A stretch of 64,000 nt of DNA, taken from contig NZ_MBTF01000003.1 in the NCBI RefSeq assembly GCF_002013915.1, forward strand, positions 124,001-188,000, given 5' to 3'. The DNA is from Mucilaginibacter pedocola. GTDB taxonomy: Bacteria; Bacteroidota; Bacteroidia; Sphingobacteriales; Sphingobacteriaceae. This document shows, one piece after another, positions 27,411 through 36,094 of this stretch. Below the pieces are notes generated by a model. The model saw only the letters and a list, made by a program, of their open reading frames with translations. It was not told the DNA's origin and did not search any database. The first letter of the stretch is position 1. Every line of letters begins with the position of its first letter. The translations under genes were made by a program, and so were the position numbers.

Positions 27411-27704
27411 ATGAACCAATACCTGATAACCGCATACGATTTTACCGACGAGCACGCTCTTGAACGCCGCATGGCCATACGCCCTCACCACCTCGATGGT
27501 GCATCGGCATTAAAAGCCAACGGTAACTTTATTTTAGGAGGTGCCATGCTGAACGATGAAGGTAAAATGATAGGATCTACCATGGTGCTACAATTTGAGA
27601 CTGAAGAAGAACTGGAAGCCTGGAAACAAGGCGAGCCTTACATTACCCAAAAAGTATGGGAAACGGTAGATGTAAAGCCGTTTAAAGTAGCGACGGTGAG
27701 CTGA
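27411..27704 (+). CDS. YciI-like protein
   Basis: A 97-residue ferredoxin-like alpha/beta protein of the YCII family (MNQYLITAYDFTDEHALERR, HHLDGASALKANGNFILGGA, TMVLQFETEEELEAW). The conserved His of HHLDG is present. Members are putative small enzymes or dimerisation modules, usually of unknown substrate. It is divergent from galK. Whether the two are functionally linked is not evident. Confidence 0.85.
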   Translation: MNQYLITAYDFTDEHALERRMAIRPHHLDGASALKANGNFILGGAMLNDEGKMIGSTMVLQFETEEELEAWKQGEPYITQKVWETVDVKPFKVATVS

Positions 27705-27780
27705 AGCTCAAAATTTAAATCCTAAAGACTAAACTCTAAATTCTAAGAAGGAAGAACTTCAAAAGTCGAAATTGCAAATT

Positions 27781-28206
27781 CTATAGGGGAGGGTTGGGGT
27801 TGTAACCTGTAAAGGCCCAATTCTCGTTCTCCCCCTTAGTATAATTTACAGTATAGCCTTTCCCGTTACTCCGAATATCAAAAGATAGGGTAGTAATGCT
27901 TTTATCGTGCGGGATGAACATCTCCAGTATGCTATCTGCCATTAGTTGGATGTTTTCTGCTTCGGATGGTTCGGGAGGAGGGGGGATTGCAGCCTGTAAA
28001 CTGGCCTTGTATTCTGCATAGGTTGCAAACAGGTCTTTCCCGCCAATTACATCATCTTCGTATGCCTTTGCCGCGTTAAAGGCAGCTTCTTCGGCCTGTT
28101 CGCGGTACTCTTCCATGGCTTTCAGTAAACCATCGGCAGCTATTTCGGGCATGCCGTCGGGGCCTTGCGTGTAGTATTTGGCCAGTATATCTTCTTTGCT
28201 TTTCAT
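27781..28206 (-). CDS. Hypothetical protein (141 aa)
   Basis: Not recognised. From ATG 28206 the product starts MKSKEDILAKYYTQGPDG. The first half is helical and rich in Ala/Glu (AMEEYREQAEEAAFNAAKAY), a proline run PPPPEP follows, and the last 50 residues look like a beta domain (TTLSFDIRSNGKGYTVNYTK). No signal peptide. It is convergent with the YciI-like gene and divergent from the VOC gene. Confidence 0.65.
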   Translation of the reverse strand: MKSKEDILAKYYTQGPDGMPEIAADGLLKAMEEYREQAEEAAFNAAKAYEDDVIGGKDLFATYAEYKASLQAAIPPPPEPSEAENIQLMADSILEMFIPHDKSITTLSFDIRSNGKGYTVNYTKGENENWAFTGYNPNPPL

Positions 28207-28307
28207 CCGCAGCAAAAGTAAGCATCAAAATAATTATTACAGCTAATTTTCGCTGCTGACATAGGGCTGTCATGTGCGCCCCGCACCTTTGGGTAAAACA
28301 AAATATC

Positions 28308-28832
28308 ATGACAAACACCCAAATAAAATTAACGCCCCAAGGTTACAGCACGGTAACGCCCTGGATAGTATCGCCATCAACCGCAAAACTGATAGACTTT
28401 TTAACCGGTGCTTTCGGTGCCGAAGAAATACCCCATAGCCGCATCACAAACGAGGAAGGCTGCATTATACATGTAGTAGTGAAGATAGGCGATTCGCTGA
28501 TAATGCTTTTCGACTCGCGCAAATGCTGGGGGCCAACGCCCGCATTGTTGAATTTATACGTAGCCGATGTAGAGGATACTTATAATAAAGCATTGGACTT
28601 AGGCGCAACGTCGGTAACGGATATCACTACCCTGTACTTCGGCGAGAAAGTATGCCGCATCATCGACCCATTTGGCAACCTGTGGTGGCTGAACCAGCGT
28701 GTAGAAGAAGTAGATTTTACTAACGCTGAAGATATGCAACGAAGGGCATCTACACCTGAAGCCATTGCCGGTGTTGCCTATATCCAATCATCTTTGAACG
28801 ATGCGATGCTGAGGCAGAAAGATTTCTTTTAA
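28308..28832 (+). CDS. VOC (glyoxalase/bleomycin-resistance fold) family protein
   Basis: The 174-residue product has a vicinal-oxygen-chelate fold resembling PhnB/YdhA-type VOC proteins: TVTPWIVSPSTAKLIDFLTGAF at the start of the domain, DSLIMLFDSRK, LNLYVADVEDTYNKALDLGA and FGEKVCRIIDPFGNLWWL. These modules often use a metal, but catalytic residues cannot be assigned with confidence. The last 40 residues, rich in Ala and charged residues, are outside the domain. I start at ATG 28308. The upstream extension to 28272 lacks support. Confidence 0.82.
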   Translation: MTNTQIKLTPQGYSTVTPWIVSPSTAKLIDFLTGAFGAEEIPHSRITNEEGCIIHVVVKIGDSLIMLFDSRKCWGPTPALLNLYVADVEDTYNKALDLGATSVTDITTLYFGEKVCRIIDPFGNLWWLNQRVEEVDFTNAEDMQRRASTPEAIAGVAYIQSSLNDAMLRQKDFF

Positions 28833-28842
28833 AGCGTTTATC

Positions 28843-28941
28843 TTTTTGAGTGAACACGAATTACACGAATTTTACAAATCATTTGGTCTAATTTAATTTG
28901 TGAAATTCGCATCAATTAGAAAAATTCGTGTTCACTCAAAA
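28843..28941. repeat. Inverted repeat, GAGTGAACACGAATT family (copy 1)
   Basis: Arms TTTTGAGTGAACACGAATT and AATTCGTGTTCACTCAAAA are exact over 18 bp, with further weaker pairing inside. It lies between two convergent stop codons and probably serves as a bidirectional terminator. Confidence 0.85.
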
Positions 28942-28947
28942 GTAAAT

Positions 28948-29811
28948 TTATCCTACCGGCGGCGAAATACCATCCAGTTCGTCCATGTCTTCGGCATCCA
29001 GTACAACACCTTCGGTTTTCATGTTCTCTTTCAGGTGGGCTACGCTTGATGTGCCGGGGATGAGCAATATGTTTGGCGAGTGGTGCAGCAACCAGCTTAA
29101 TGCTATTTGATGCACGGTTGCACTGTGCTTGGCAGCTATTTTTTGCAATATCTCCTGGCTGGCCACATTGCCGGCGCTTAGCGGATACCATGGTATAAAG
29201 GCAATTCCCTCGTGCTCGCAAAACTCCAGCACGCCTTCCCATTTACGATTATCTACGCTGTACATGTTTTGTACCGATACTACTTCAAAATACTCTTGTG
29301 CTTTTTTGATATCGTCTACATCTACTTCAGATAGGCCGATGTGTTTTATTTTACCATCCTGTTGCGCCTGCTTTAAAAACTCAAAAGTTTTTTCGACGGG
29401 CACGGTTGGGTCTATGCGGTGCAGCTGGTACAAGTCTATCTGCTCCAGCTTCAGGCGTTTAAGGCTGCCTTCTAAAGCTTCTTTTAAATGTTCGGGACTG
29501 GCATCAACGGGCCATTGGTTGGGGCCGGTGCGCAGCAGCCCGCCTTTGGTGCCTATTAGTAGATCTGCAGGGTAGGGGTACATTGCCTCGGCAATCAGTT
29601 CTTCCGATACATGCGGGCCGTAGCTGTCGGCAGTGTCAATAAAGTTTACGCCCAGTTCAACGGCGCGTTTTAGTACGCGGATGGCTTCGTCGTGGTCTTT
29701 TGGTGGCCCCCAAATGCCGGTGCCGGTAATGCGCATAGCGCCGTAGCCAATGCGGTTGATGGTGATATCGCCACCAAGGCTGAATGTTCTTTTGTAGGAT
29801 GAATTACTCAT
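28948..29811 (-). CDS. Aldo/keto reductase
   Basis: NADPH-dependent oxidoreductase with the AKR (beta/alpha)8 barrel, 287 residues. The catalytic Asp and Tyr are in NFIDTADSYGPH, the Lys in LIGTKGGLL and the His in LYQLHRIDPTVP. The C-terminus has IPGTSSVAHLKEN for cofactor binding. Start is ATG 29811 (MSNSSYKRTFSLGGD). A longer frame to 29871 is unlikely. Substrate unknown. Similar proteins are often annotated as general aldehyde or ketone reductases of the YdbC/YajO type. Confidence 0.92.
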   Translation of the reverse strand: MSNSSYKRTFSLGGDITINRIGYGAMRITGTGIWGPPKDHDEAIRVLKRAVELGVNFIDTADSYGPHVSEELIAEAMYPYPADLLIGTKGGLLRTGPNQWPVDASPEHLKEALEGSLKRLKLEQIDLYQLHRIDPTVPVEKTFEFLKQAQQDGKIKHIGLSEVDVDDIKKAQEYFEVVSVQNMYSVDNRKWEGVLEFCEHEGIAFIPWYPLSAGNVASQEILQKIAAKHSATVHQIALSWLLHHSPNILLIPGTSSVAHLKENMKTEGVVLDAEDMDELDGISPPVG

Positions 29812-29901
29812 GGTAGATACGGATTTATTTTTCGGTGCTAATGTAACGCTGCGGCTTGCGCTTTGTTCCACATGGGAGTGTCATCTTGTATTACTCGCTA
29901 T

Positions 29902-30083
29902 TTTACCCCAGAGAACACAGAGGGAAAAACACAAAGGGGCACAGAGAGCTTTGCATGCGGACTAAGGAGTTGCAAAGCGTAATAAATTTGCTCAAAATGG
30001 CTAAGGCTCACATAAAACTCAATTAAACAGTTTGCAAAGCTCTGTGCCTCTCTGTGTAAAACTCTGTGTTCTCTGCGGTTAAA
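29902..30083. repeat. Large inverted repeat, ACAGAG / CTCTGTG family (copy 2)
   Basis: Left text CAGAGAACACAGAGGGAAAAAC pairs with the right text CTGTGTTCTCTGCGGTTAAAA in reverse. Inner GCACAGAGAGCTTTGCA and TGCAAAGCTCTGTGCCTCTCTGTG also pair. It fills the gap between the aldo/keto reductase and the DUF1761 gene. Confidence 0.8.
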
Positions 30084-30087
30084 AAAA

Positions 30088-30492
30088 TCACCTCCACGCC
30101 CCTAATATCAACCCCATCAGCGTTAACGATACAATACTATACCCGCCGTTAATGAAAATATGCCGCCACGATTTCAGTTCGAAAAGGCTGTGCGTAGCTA
30201 TGGCGCCAAAAGTCCATATCCCGGCCAGGAAACCTGCGGTAGCGCCCCATGCCATATCGGTTTTAGCATCGGCTAAAAACATGGCCAGGTTGGCCGACAT
30301 AATGATAGAGAACAAAGCTGTGAAACCGAATATTTTGCCTTTGTTGCCGGCCTTTATTTGGTCTTCGGTGAGCCCGCTGTCGGTCATCCAGGCGTTGCCA
30401 AAAAGTGCACGTGAATACCAAATACCGCCAACAGCAAATGCAGATAGGCCTGCCACTACCACGGCTGCCCAGTTTACGAGGTTCATGTCCAT
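30088..30492 (-). CDS. DUF1761-like membrane protein
   Basis: A 134-residue four-pass membrane protein with N-terminal NLVNWAAVVVAGLSAFAVGG and WYSRALFGNAWM, as in the DUF1761 family. Helices are at about 5-27, 50-70, 82-102 and 112-133. Two close ATG codons (30492, 30486) are possible starts. Function is unknown, and no genes nearby clarify it. Confidence 0.78.
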   Translation of the reverse strand: MDMNLVNWAAVVVAGLSAFAVGGIWYSRALFGNAWMTDSGLTEDQIKAGNKGKIFGFTALFSIIMSANLAMFLADAKTDMAWGATAGFLAGIWTFGAIATHSLFELKSWRHIFINGGYSIVSLTLMGLILGAWR

Positions 30493-30583
30493 AATTAAAT
30501 TGTTTAAGGTTTGTATAAATTTAAACAATTATGCAGGATAAATGCAAGGGTAGTTTCGCCGTAAACCATCTGGCTTAAAACAG

Positions 30584-30612
30584 GAAGAGCGGCCATAAAA
30601 GCCGCTCTTCTC
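30584..30612 (-). terminator. Terminator hairpin after the MG2/plug protein gene
   Basis: Perfect stem GAAGAGCGGC / GCCGCTCTTC with a 7-nt loop, about 20 bp after the stop codon of the gene at 30632. The T run after it on the minus strand is short (CCTGTTTT). Confidence 0.65.
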
Positions 30613-30631
30613 ATCATACTTTTTTAAAGTA

Positions 30632-33358
30632 TTACTTCACTGTATAGCGGTAAACATATCGGCCCAGGTTGCCTTCGGCATCCATACCCTCAATGGTAGC
30701 GCGGTAGGTGCCATGGCCATCGGCATTGTAAAACTCTACAAAGGTAGCGCCGGTGGTTTTGTCGGTAGCTACTTTAGGGCTCCAGTAAATGGTGGTGCGC
30801 AGGTCGCCGCCCAGTGTACCCGGTTTTGGTACATCGTATTTAGGGGCATAAAACTCGCGGTTTACGGCATAGCCCACAGGCGAAATCTTGAGGATGTAAG
30901 GAGGGGGCATCAGTTCCTGCAACTCGGCCAGCGAAATTTTGGTGCCTTTTACTTCCTTTTTCAGGTTTATCTCAACTATACCATTTGTGCCATACATATC
31001 ATCGATACCGCTAAGCCCCTGGTTTTTGAAAACCTCTATCGATTCGATGTTGTTTACCTGCACCGAGTTGAGGTACGAAATATCAACAGGCATACCGTTC
31101 ACAAATATTTGTATCGGTTTTCTATCCTGTGCGGCATAATTTTTCATGAAGTACAGCTTGTTGTCGGCTACCGTAGTACCAAGTATAAAGCCCGAGATAC
31201 AAACGTATAAGTTGTTACACCCGCGTAGGGCCGCGGCTGATACCTGTTGGTCCGGCATCATGGGTAAGCCCGTAAGTACCGAAAAATCTGTATGGCTTAC
31301 TTTTTTTACAGGGCCGGCTTTAATAACAACTTCTTTTAGTTGGTGCATGTTGTTGTATTGCCTAAGACTGTTTACCAGGTATGGTTTAAATGTACTGTCG
31401 ATATTGGGCACCTCATCTGCCGCGAGGTTGTTTTTTGATGGGTAGGCAAACGATTCGGGGTTGGCTGTTACGCTTAAGTTTTTGCCGTTTACATTAGTGC
31501 GACCATTGATGATCACCTTTGCCGAATCGGTAAAGTTTAGTTTAGAGAAACGGTAGTTGCCCACCATATCTGTTGTGGTTTCGGCATAAAAATTACGCGA
31601 TGGTATCTGTAGCTTCAAGTAACCTTTGGCTATGGCCATACCGGTATTATTGCGTAAAACGCCGGTTATTTCTAAACCATTTTGCTCGGGCATAACGGTT
31701 ATCTGAGGCACTTTATCGGCTATAACGTTACGGTACGATAAGCGCCTATAACCCTGCGTAAGCATTAATATATCCAGGTTGTCCGTCGCATCTGCATCTT
31801 TGCTGATGAAGTAGTAGTTTGGTTTTTCAATGTAACCTTTCAAATCCGAGGTAAGCAAGGTGCTGCTTAAAATGGTTGTTTCGGCATTTTCATCAAACGG
31901 AACCTTGGTTTCGTCAACAACCGATACCGAGAAAGAGCCTGCCACCGGCAAGGTTTTGTTTTTAGCAGTAATATTGAGCCTTACTTTTTGGCGGATGTTG
32001 TAGGCCTTTGCCGCGCTGGCCATTGATAAGTTTAACGCATCGTTACGTTGTATAAAGGTTACGCGTTCGCAAAGGGCAACACCGCGGTCGGTAAGCAGGG
32101 TAAGCTGCAATACACCTGTGGGGAATTTGGCTTTGAGAATAGAAGCGCTGTAACTTGCATCGGTTAAGATGGTTTGGCCAGCAAAATACACCGCGCCGCC
32201 ATTTTGGGCTATTATATAGTATAGCTTACCCTTGTTAAGCTGCAGGTAAGGCTCGTTAGCCGAAAGCTTTATTTTTAGTTCGGCCGGGTCGTTGTTAAAA
32301 ACAGAAAGGTTAATGCCCGATGCTTTAATGCGGGGCAAATCGTACACGCTTTTGCTGCCATCGGCGTATTCTATATTTGCTTTGTAGGTTTTACCTGTTT
32401 CGGGCATTAAAGCAAAAACGCCCATGCCCAGGTGCTGCGATTTTAGCTCGGCCACAACAGCGCCTGTGTTATCGGTAATGGTGCCTTTCACATCTATCCC
32501 CAGCCCGGCGCTGTTAATGGCTTTATAGGCCACTCTCGAGCGCACACCCGTAATGAGTTCGCCGCCTTCGGGGAAAAATTGAATATCCTTACCGCTTGCA
32601 GCCGTTTTTAGCGGGAAGGTACTGGTAACGGTTTTGCGGTTGCCAAGGTCAATAATAGCTATTAAATCGGCACCTTTTAAGGCGGCGGGGGCACCACTAA
32701 AATCTGCTTTAAAAAAGCCGTTATCATCAGTAGATCCTTTGCCTTTGGCTATTTCTTCGCTGTTGGCGCCTACCACGGTCCAGCTTATTTTTTTATTAAG
32801 CAAAGGCAGGCTTTCGCGCGGCTCTTTATAGGCAACCTGCGCTACCACCCGCGTAAGGCCCGCTGCTGCCGACGAACTGAACGACACGTTGGTCAATATA
32901 TCCTTATCAACCGGGTTGCCTATTATCAGGTTCTTGTTAAAAAAGTATTCGGGGTCGTAATTGCGCATGTAGGCCGTGTAGCCGCGCAGGTGGTAATTGC
33001 CTTGTTTAAAATCTGCCGGGGGCAGGGGAATGTTACCACTGGCTACGCCATTTACTACCGGTAGCTTCAGGAAGCGGATCGCCGAATCTTGCGCATTGTA
33101 AATATCAACGTATACAATAGTGCTTAATACGGTAGGCGCATGCTGATCGATAGTTACGTACGATTTAAACCAAATGGTATCGCCGGCCGAGTAATACGGC
33201 TTATCGAAATGCATATAAACCTTCTCGAAAGGGTAGGTGCTGATGAGCTTTGTTGTTTTATTAACAATGGTGGTAAGCCCTACGGTGTCCTTTTGTGCAA
33301 AGGCGGGTAAAAAAAATATGAGCGATAATAGGAAAAGTACAGATTTTTTGAAGTTCAT
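30632..33358 (-). CDS. Exported MG2-domain protein with C-terminal TonB-plug-like domain
   Basis: A 908-residue protein with signal peptide MNFKKSVLFLLSLIFFLP..AFAQ. An alpha-2-macroglobulin-like MG2 module follows (FEKVYMHFDKPYYSAGDTIWF, about 45-140), then several more beta-sandwich modules including a carboxypeptidase-regulatory-like one near 590. A plug-like domain sits near the C-terminus (about 690-800, ending YGTNGIVEINLKK). There is no outer-membrane barrel after the plug, unlike a TonB-dependent receptor. Such proteins are common in Bacteroidetes surface genomes. Function is unknown. Start is ATG 33358. Confidence 0.82.
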   Translation of the reverse strand: MNFKKSVLFLLSLIFFLPAFAQKDTVGLTTIVNKTTKLISTYPFEKVYMHFDKPYYSAGDTIWFKSYVTIDQHAPTVLSTIVYVDIYNAQDSAIRFLKLPVVNGVASGNIPLPPADFKQGNYHLRGYTAYMRNYDPEYFFNKNLIIGNPVDKDILTNVSFSSSAAAGLTRVVAQVAYKEPRESLPLLNKKISWTVVGANSEEIAKGKGSTDDNGFFKADFSGAPAALKGADLIAIIDLGNRKTVTSTFPLKTAASGKDIQFFPEGGELITGVRSRVAYKAINSAGLGIDVKGTITDNTGAVVAELKSQHLGMGVFALMPETGKTYKANIEYADGSKSVYDLPRIKASGINLSVFNNDPAELKIKLSANEPYLQLNKGKLYYIIAQNGGAVYFAGQTILTDASYSASILKAKFPTGVLQLTLLTDRGVALCERVTFIQRNDALNLSMASAAKAYNIRQKVRLNITAKNKTLPVAGSFSVSVVDETKVPFDENAETTILSSTLLTSDLKGYIEKPNYYFISKDADATDNLDILMLTQGYRRLSYRNVIADKVPQITVMPEQNGLEITGVLRNNTGMAIAKGYLKLQIPSRNFYAETTTDMVGNYRFSKLNFTDSAKVIINGRTNVNGKNLSVTANPESFAYPSKNNLAADEVPNIDSTFKPYLVNSLRQYNNMHQLKEVVIKAGPVKKVSHTDFSVLTGLPMMPDQQVSAAALRGCNNLYVCISGFILGTTVADNKLYFMKNYAAQDRKPIQIFVNGMPVDISYLNSVQVNNIESIEVFKNQGLSGIDDMYGTNGIVEINLKKEVKGTKISLAELQELMPPPYILKISPVGYAVNREFYAPKYDVPKPGTLGGDLRTTIYWSPKVATDKTTGATFVEFYNADGHGTYRATIEGMDAEGNLGRYVYRYTVK

Positions 33359-33462
33359 TTGAGCTATAAAATGATACCGGGCTAATATAAACATTTAGCT
33401 TTACGGCGTGTTGAAAGCTGTGGTGTTTTAACATTTTATAACAGTATTGTTAGATAAATAGT

Positions 33463-33945
33463 ATGGCTGTAGAAATAGAACGTAAATTTTTGGTCGACCG
33501 CGAAAAATGGGAAGCACTCGGAAAGCCCCAAGGCAAATTACTTAAACAGGGCTATATTTTAAGCGACGACAAACGCACCGTGCGCATCCGCGTAACGGAT
33601 GACGCCGCCTACCTCACTCTAAAAGGCAGCACCACAGGCATCAGCCGCGCCGAGTACGAATACACCATACCTATACCCGATGGCAACGAAATATTAGCCG
33701 GTCTTACCGTATCCAAAATAGAGAAGGTACGTTACGAAATACCCTATGCCGGCAACATTTGGGAGGTAGATGTTTTCAGCGGAGATAATGACGGGTTGAT
33801 AGTAGCCGAAATTGAATTAGATAGCGAAGAGCAAACCTTTGATAAACCAGATTGGGTACTTGATGAAGTAACAGATGATTTTAGGTATACCAACGCCAGT
33901 TTATCAGTAAATCCGTTTAAGAATTGGGGCGGGGTGAGTATCTGA
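33463..33945 (+). CDS. CYTH domain protein (class IV adenylate cyclase / triphosphatase-like)
   Basis: The 160-residue protein begins MAVEIERKFLVDREKW, with the defining EIERKFL motif of the CYTH tunnel fold. Alternating charged strands include RTVRIRVTDDAAYLTLKG and AEYEYTIP. Members typically hydrolyse inorganic triphosphate or triphosphate-bearing substrates with Mg. Adenylate cyclase activity is less likely in a protein of this length. It is divergent from the MG2/plug gene. Substrate not determined. Confidence 0.9.
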   Translation: MAVEIERKFLVDREKWEALGKPQGKLLKQGYILSDDKRTVRIRVTDDAAYLTLKGSTTGISRAEYEYTIPIPDGNEILAGLTVSKIEKVRYEIPYAGNIWEVDVFSGDNDGLIVAEIELDSEEQTFDKPDWVLDEVTDDFRYTNASLSVNPFKNWGGVSI

Positions 33946-33964
33946 GGCATCGTTTTGCGCCCGG

Positions 33965-34091
33965 TCGGGCGTCCACGCCTGACTGTAGAATGGTTGAAGC
34001 GTCCACGCTTCATTTTATAGAAAGGTATCTTTTATAACTTACATGGCCGGCGCAGACGCTGGCAAGTTATTTCGGCAGGCGAGGACGCCTG
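33965..34091. repeat. Four short hairpins with GTCCACGC-like loops
   Basis: Successive hairpins at 33965-33983, 33996-34011 (GAAGCG / CGCTTC, perfect), 34034-34070 (outer ATAACTT / AAGTTAT) and 34076-34091 (CAGGCG / CGCCTG, perfect). They share the loop motif TCCACG or AGGACG. No gene is seen between 33946 and 34188. Confidence 0.75.
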
Positions 34092-34134
34092 TCGATGCGG
34101 AATATAATTAAGCATTGCTTTTTAAATCCCCATA

Positions 34135-34172
34135 AACAACAAAACCCGCCTCTCGGCAGGTTTTGTTGTTTT
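34135..34172. terminator. Bidirectional terminator between CYTH and the 70-aa gene
   Basis: A 16-bp stem with one mismatch (AACAACAAAACCCGCC against GGCAGGTTTTGTTGTT) with a TCTC loop. T runs on both strands fit convergent transcription. Confidence 0.85.
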
Positions 34173-34188
34173 ATAGCGTCAGTAATAT

Positions 34189-34401
34189 TTACCAGCCAGA
34201 ACCTTTTTTAGCTGCGCCAGAAGCAATGTGGCCTTCTGCTGTAGCTTTGCCCATTATAGCGGCCATTTTGTTTCCGTCAGCATCGGTACCTGTGGCAATA
34301 TAGCGGCCAGATTTTACATCGATAACCGGGTTGATCATTGGAACATTTTTGGTTTTGGTTTTTACTGAATAGGCGGTAATGCCTGCTGCTTGTGCTGCCA
34401 T
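34189..34401 (-). CDS. Small hypothetical protein (70 aa)
   Basis: Not recognised. The sequence MAAQAAGITAYSVKTKTKN is followed by VPMINPVIDVKSGRYIATG and a glycine/alanine-rich tail ending SGAAKKGSGW. No signal peptide or membrane segment. It has a plausible ATG, a terminator downstream and codon use like its neighbours. It is likely a real small soluble protein of unknown role. Confidence 0.6.
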   Translation of the reverse strand: MAAQAAGITAYSVKTKTKNVPMINPVIDVKSGRYIATGTDADGNKMAAIMGKATAEGHIASGAAKKGSGW

Positions 34402-34548
34402 GTCTTTAAAGTTTTTTTAGTGTAAACTGTATTAATTAATTTTTGTTTGCGCCCCTGTTTTAATAATTTAGGTTATGGGCGGGGCAATTGGTTTTTTGCG
34501 TGGCAAGTTATGTAATTATACTTAACTAACAAATTTTATACAGGGTTG

Positions 34549-35103
34549 TTATTTTTTTGTTGTAATTAAACTGTAGACCGCCGAATCAACAAAGGTTCCC
34601 TTATAGTTATAATTCTCTTTAAAGCAGGCCTCGCGCACAAAACCACAGCGCTCCAGTAGGTTTATCGATGCAATATTATCCGGGTTTAGGTTAGCTTCTA
34701 CAGAGTGTAGGTTAATGTGGCCGAAAGCATAAGCAATAGCTTCATTTAAAGCTTCTTGCATAAAGCCTTTGCCTTGGTGTAGCGGGCTTAACATATAGCC
34801 AACTTCGGCGCGGTGGTGCTGTTTGTTTATATTCCAAATGCCAATGCTGCCTATCATTTCGGTACTTCCCTGCAAACTAAGCGCCCACATTACACCCTCA
34901 TTTTTTTCGTGGATGCCCAGTATCATTTTTATCCAATCGTATACTGCTTCTATGGCTTTTGGCTGGTTTATATCAATGTATTTTAGCACATCAGGGTCGG
35001 TTCGCAGCGTAAAAAGGGCATCAGCATCGTCAAAATTTAATTCGCGCATGGTCAAACGTGCCGTTAGCAGGGTGGGGAAGGGGTGCAAATTTACATCGAG
35101 CAT
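34549..35103 (-). CDS. GNAT family N-acetyltransferase (RimJ/RimL-like)
   Basis: Acetyl-CoA-dependent N-acetyltransferase of 184 residues. It has LTARLTMRELNFDDADALFTL at the start, GSIGIWNINKQHHRAEVGYMLSP in the core, and the acetyl-CoA loop HQGKGFMQEALNEAIAYAF followed by EANLNPDNIASINLLERCGF. This resembles ribosomal-protein Ser/Ala acetyltransferases, but also spermidine and drug acetyltransferases. The substrate is not evident. Confidence 0.9.
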   Translation of the reverse strand: MLDVNLHPFPTLLTARLTMRELNFDDADALFTLRTDPDVLKYIDINQPKAIEAVYDWIKMILGIHEKNEGVMWALSLQGSTEMIGSIGIWNINKQHHRAEVGYMLSPLHQGKGFMQEALNEAIAYAFGHINLHSVEANLNPDNIASINLLERCGFVREACFKENYNYKGTFVDSAVYSLITTKK

Positions 35104-35226
35104 GGGGCTTATATTGGTTGCGTAAATATAACTTAAATTGCCGCCGGTGCATTTTGGTGCCGATAAAAAGGCATGAACTATTTGCCCGCAAAATTGTAGT
35201 ATAGCAAAACAATAAAAGAGAAAATT

Positions 35227-35724
35227 ATGAAACCTTATATGATAGTTTGCGCCCTTGCCCTGGCAGGTTGCGCGGGGAATGGTAATAAAGGTGCTGCCGA
35301 TAGCGCAAAGGCTGATAGCCTGAAGATCGATAGCGCGGCGGCTTCAACAAGCGGAGCACCGGCTCAAAATATGGAATACTGCTTTGTACACACCGATGGC
35401 ACCGCCGGGCAAGATACTACGGCCGTACACTTGGCCATTAACGGAAAAAAAGTAACAGGCGAAATGAGCTGGCTGCCTAAGGAGAAAGACCGCCGAAAAG
35501 GCACGCTTGAAGGTACTATTGATGGCGATAAAATAAACGCCGTTTGGAGTTTTATGCAGGAAGGGCAAACCGATACGCTTGGCGTAGCCTTTAAGCTGTC
35601 ATCACAGCAATTAGCACAAAAGCCGCTAACGGTTGATACCAAAACCGGTCGCCAGTTAACCGACGGCAAAGCCGATTACACGGTTATATATAATATGGAT
35701 AATTGCGATAAGTTTAAAAAGTAA
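35227..35724 (+). CDS. Putative lipoprotein
   Basis: A 165-residue exported protein with a short signal and lipobox ALAGC (Cys15), so probably anchored to a membrane. Residues 16-45 are a low-complexity Ala/Asp/Lys linker. The C-terminal 110 residues form a predicted beta-rich domain (MEYCFVHTDGTAGQ, VHLAINGKKVTGEMSW, LEGTIDGDKINAVW) similar to small Bacteroidetes periplasmic lipoproteins of unknown role. It ends convergent with the KDIGQAD gene array. Confidence 0.8.
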   Translation: MKPYMIVCALALAGCAGNGNKGAADSAKADSLKIDSAAASTSGAPAQNMEYCFVHTDGTAGQDTTAVHLAINGKKVTGEMSWLPKEKDRRKGTLEGTIDGDKINAVWSFMQEGQTDTLGVAFKLSSQQLAQKPLTVDTKTGRQLTDGKADYTVIYNMDNCDKFKK

Positions 35725-35770
35725 CCATTGCGGCAAGGCAAACGCTAAGTTTTAAATACTATCGATTTCG

Positions 35771-35799
35771 ATGCACCGGGCAACCCCTGGTGCATTTTT
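35771..35799 (+). terminator. Terminator after the lipoprotein gene
   Basis: Stem ATGCACC / GGTGCAT with an inner GG/CC extension, followed by TTTTT, 46 bp after the stop codon and 29 bp before the convergent array gene. Confidence 0.7.
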
Positions 35800-35827
35800 C
35801 GTTTTCGGGATTATGCTGAAGGCTTAA

Positions 35828-36019
35828 TTAGTCTGCCTGTCCAATGTCTTTTTTAGTGTCTGCTTGTCCGATATCTTTTTTGGTGTCTGCCTGGCCGATA
35901 TCTTTTTTGGTTGCCGGTTTGGTGGTAGTGGTATCGCGTTTTACGGGAGTTGCTGCGGTGAATGCTGATACTACGCCGGTAGTTAATATAAGGGCTGCTG
36001 CTACAATTGCTTTTTTCAT
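35828..36019 (-). CDS. Secreted KDIGQAD triple-repeat peptide, array copy A (63 aa)
   Basis: Last of six tandem paralogues in the direction of transcription. Signal peptide MKKAIVAAALILTTGVVSA is predicted to be cut before FTAATPVKRD. A Thr/Lys linker follows, and then three perfect copies of TKKDIGQAD end exactly at the stop codon. The three units use different synonymous codons (for example GAC/GAT for Asp, ATT/ATC for Ile, GGA/GGC for Gly) yet give identical residues. The mature product of about 44 residues should be soluble and exported. Function is unknown, and a peptide-precursor role is inference only. Confidence 0.8.
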   Translation of the reverse strand: MKKAIVAAALILTTGVVSAFTAATPVKRDTTTTKPATKKDIGQADTKKDIGQADTKKDIGQAD

Positions 36020-36094
36020 GGTGTTGAGGGTGTTATTCTATTTGTTTAGGGGTGATGTATGTTCTGTGCTTTGTTTTATATGCTGAAGGCTTAA

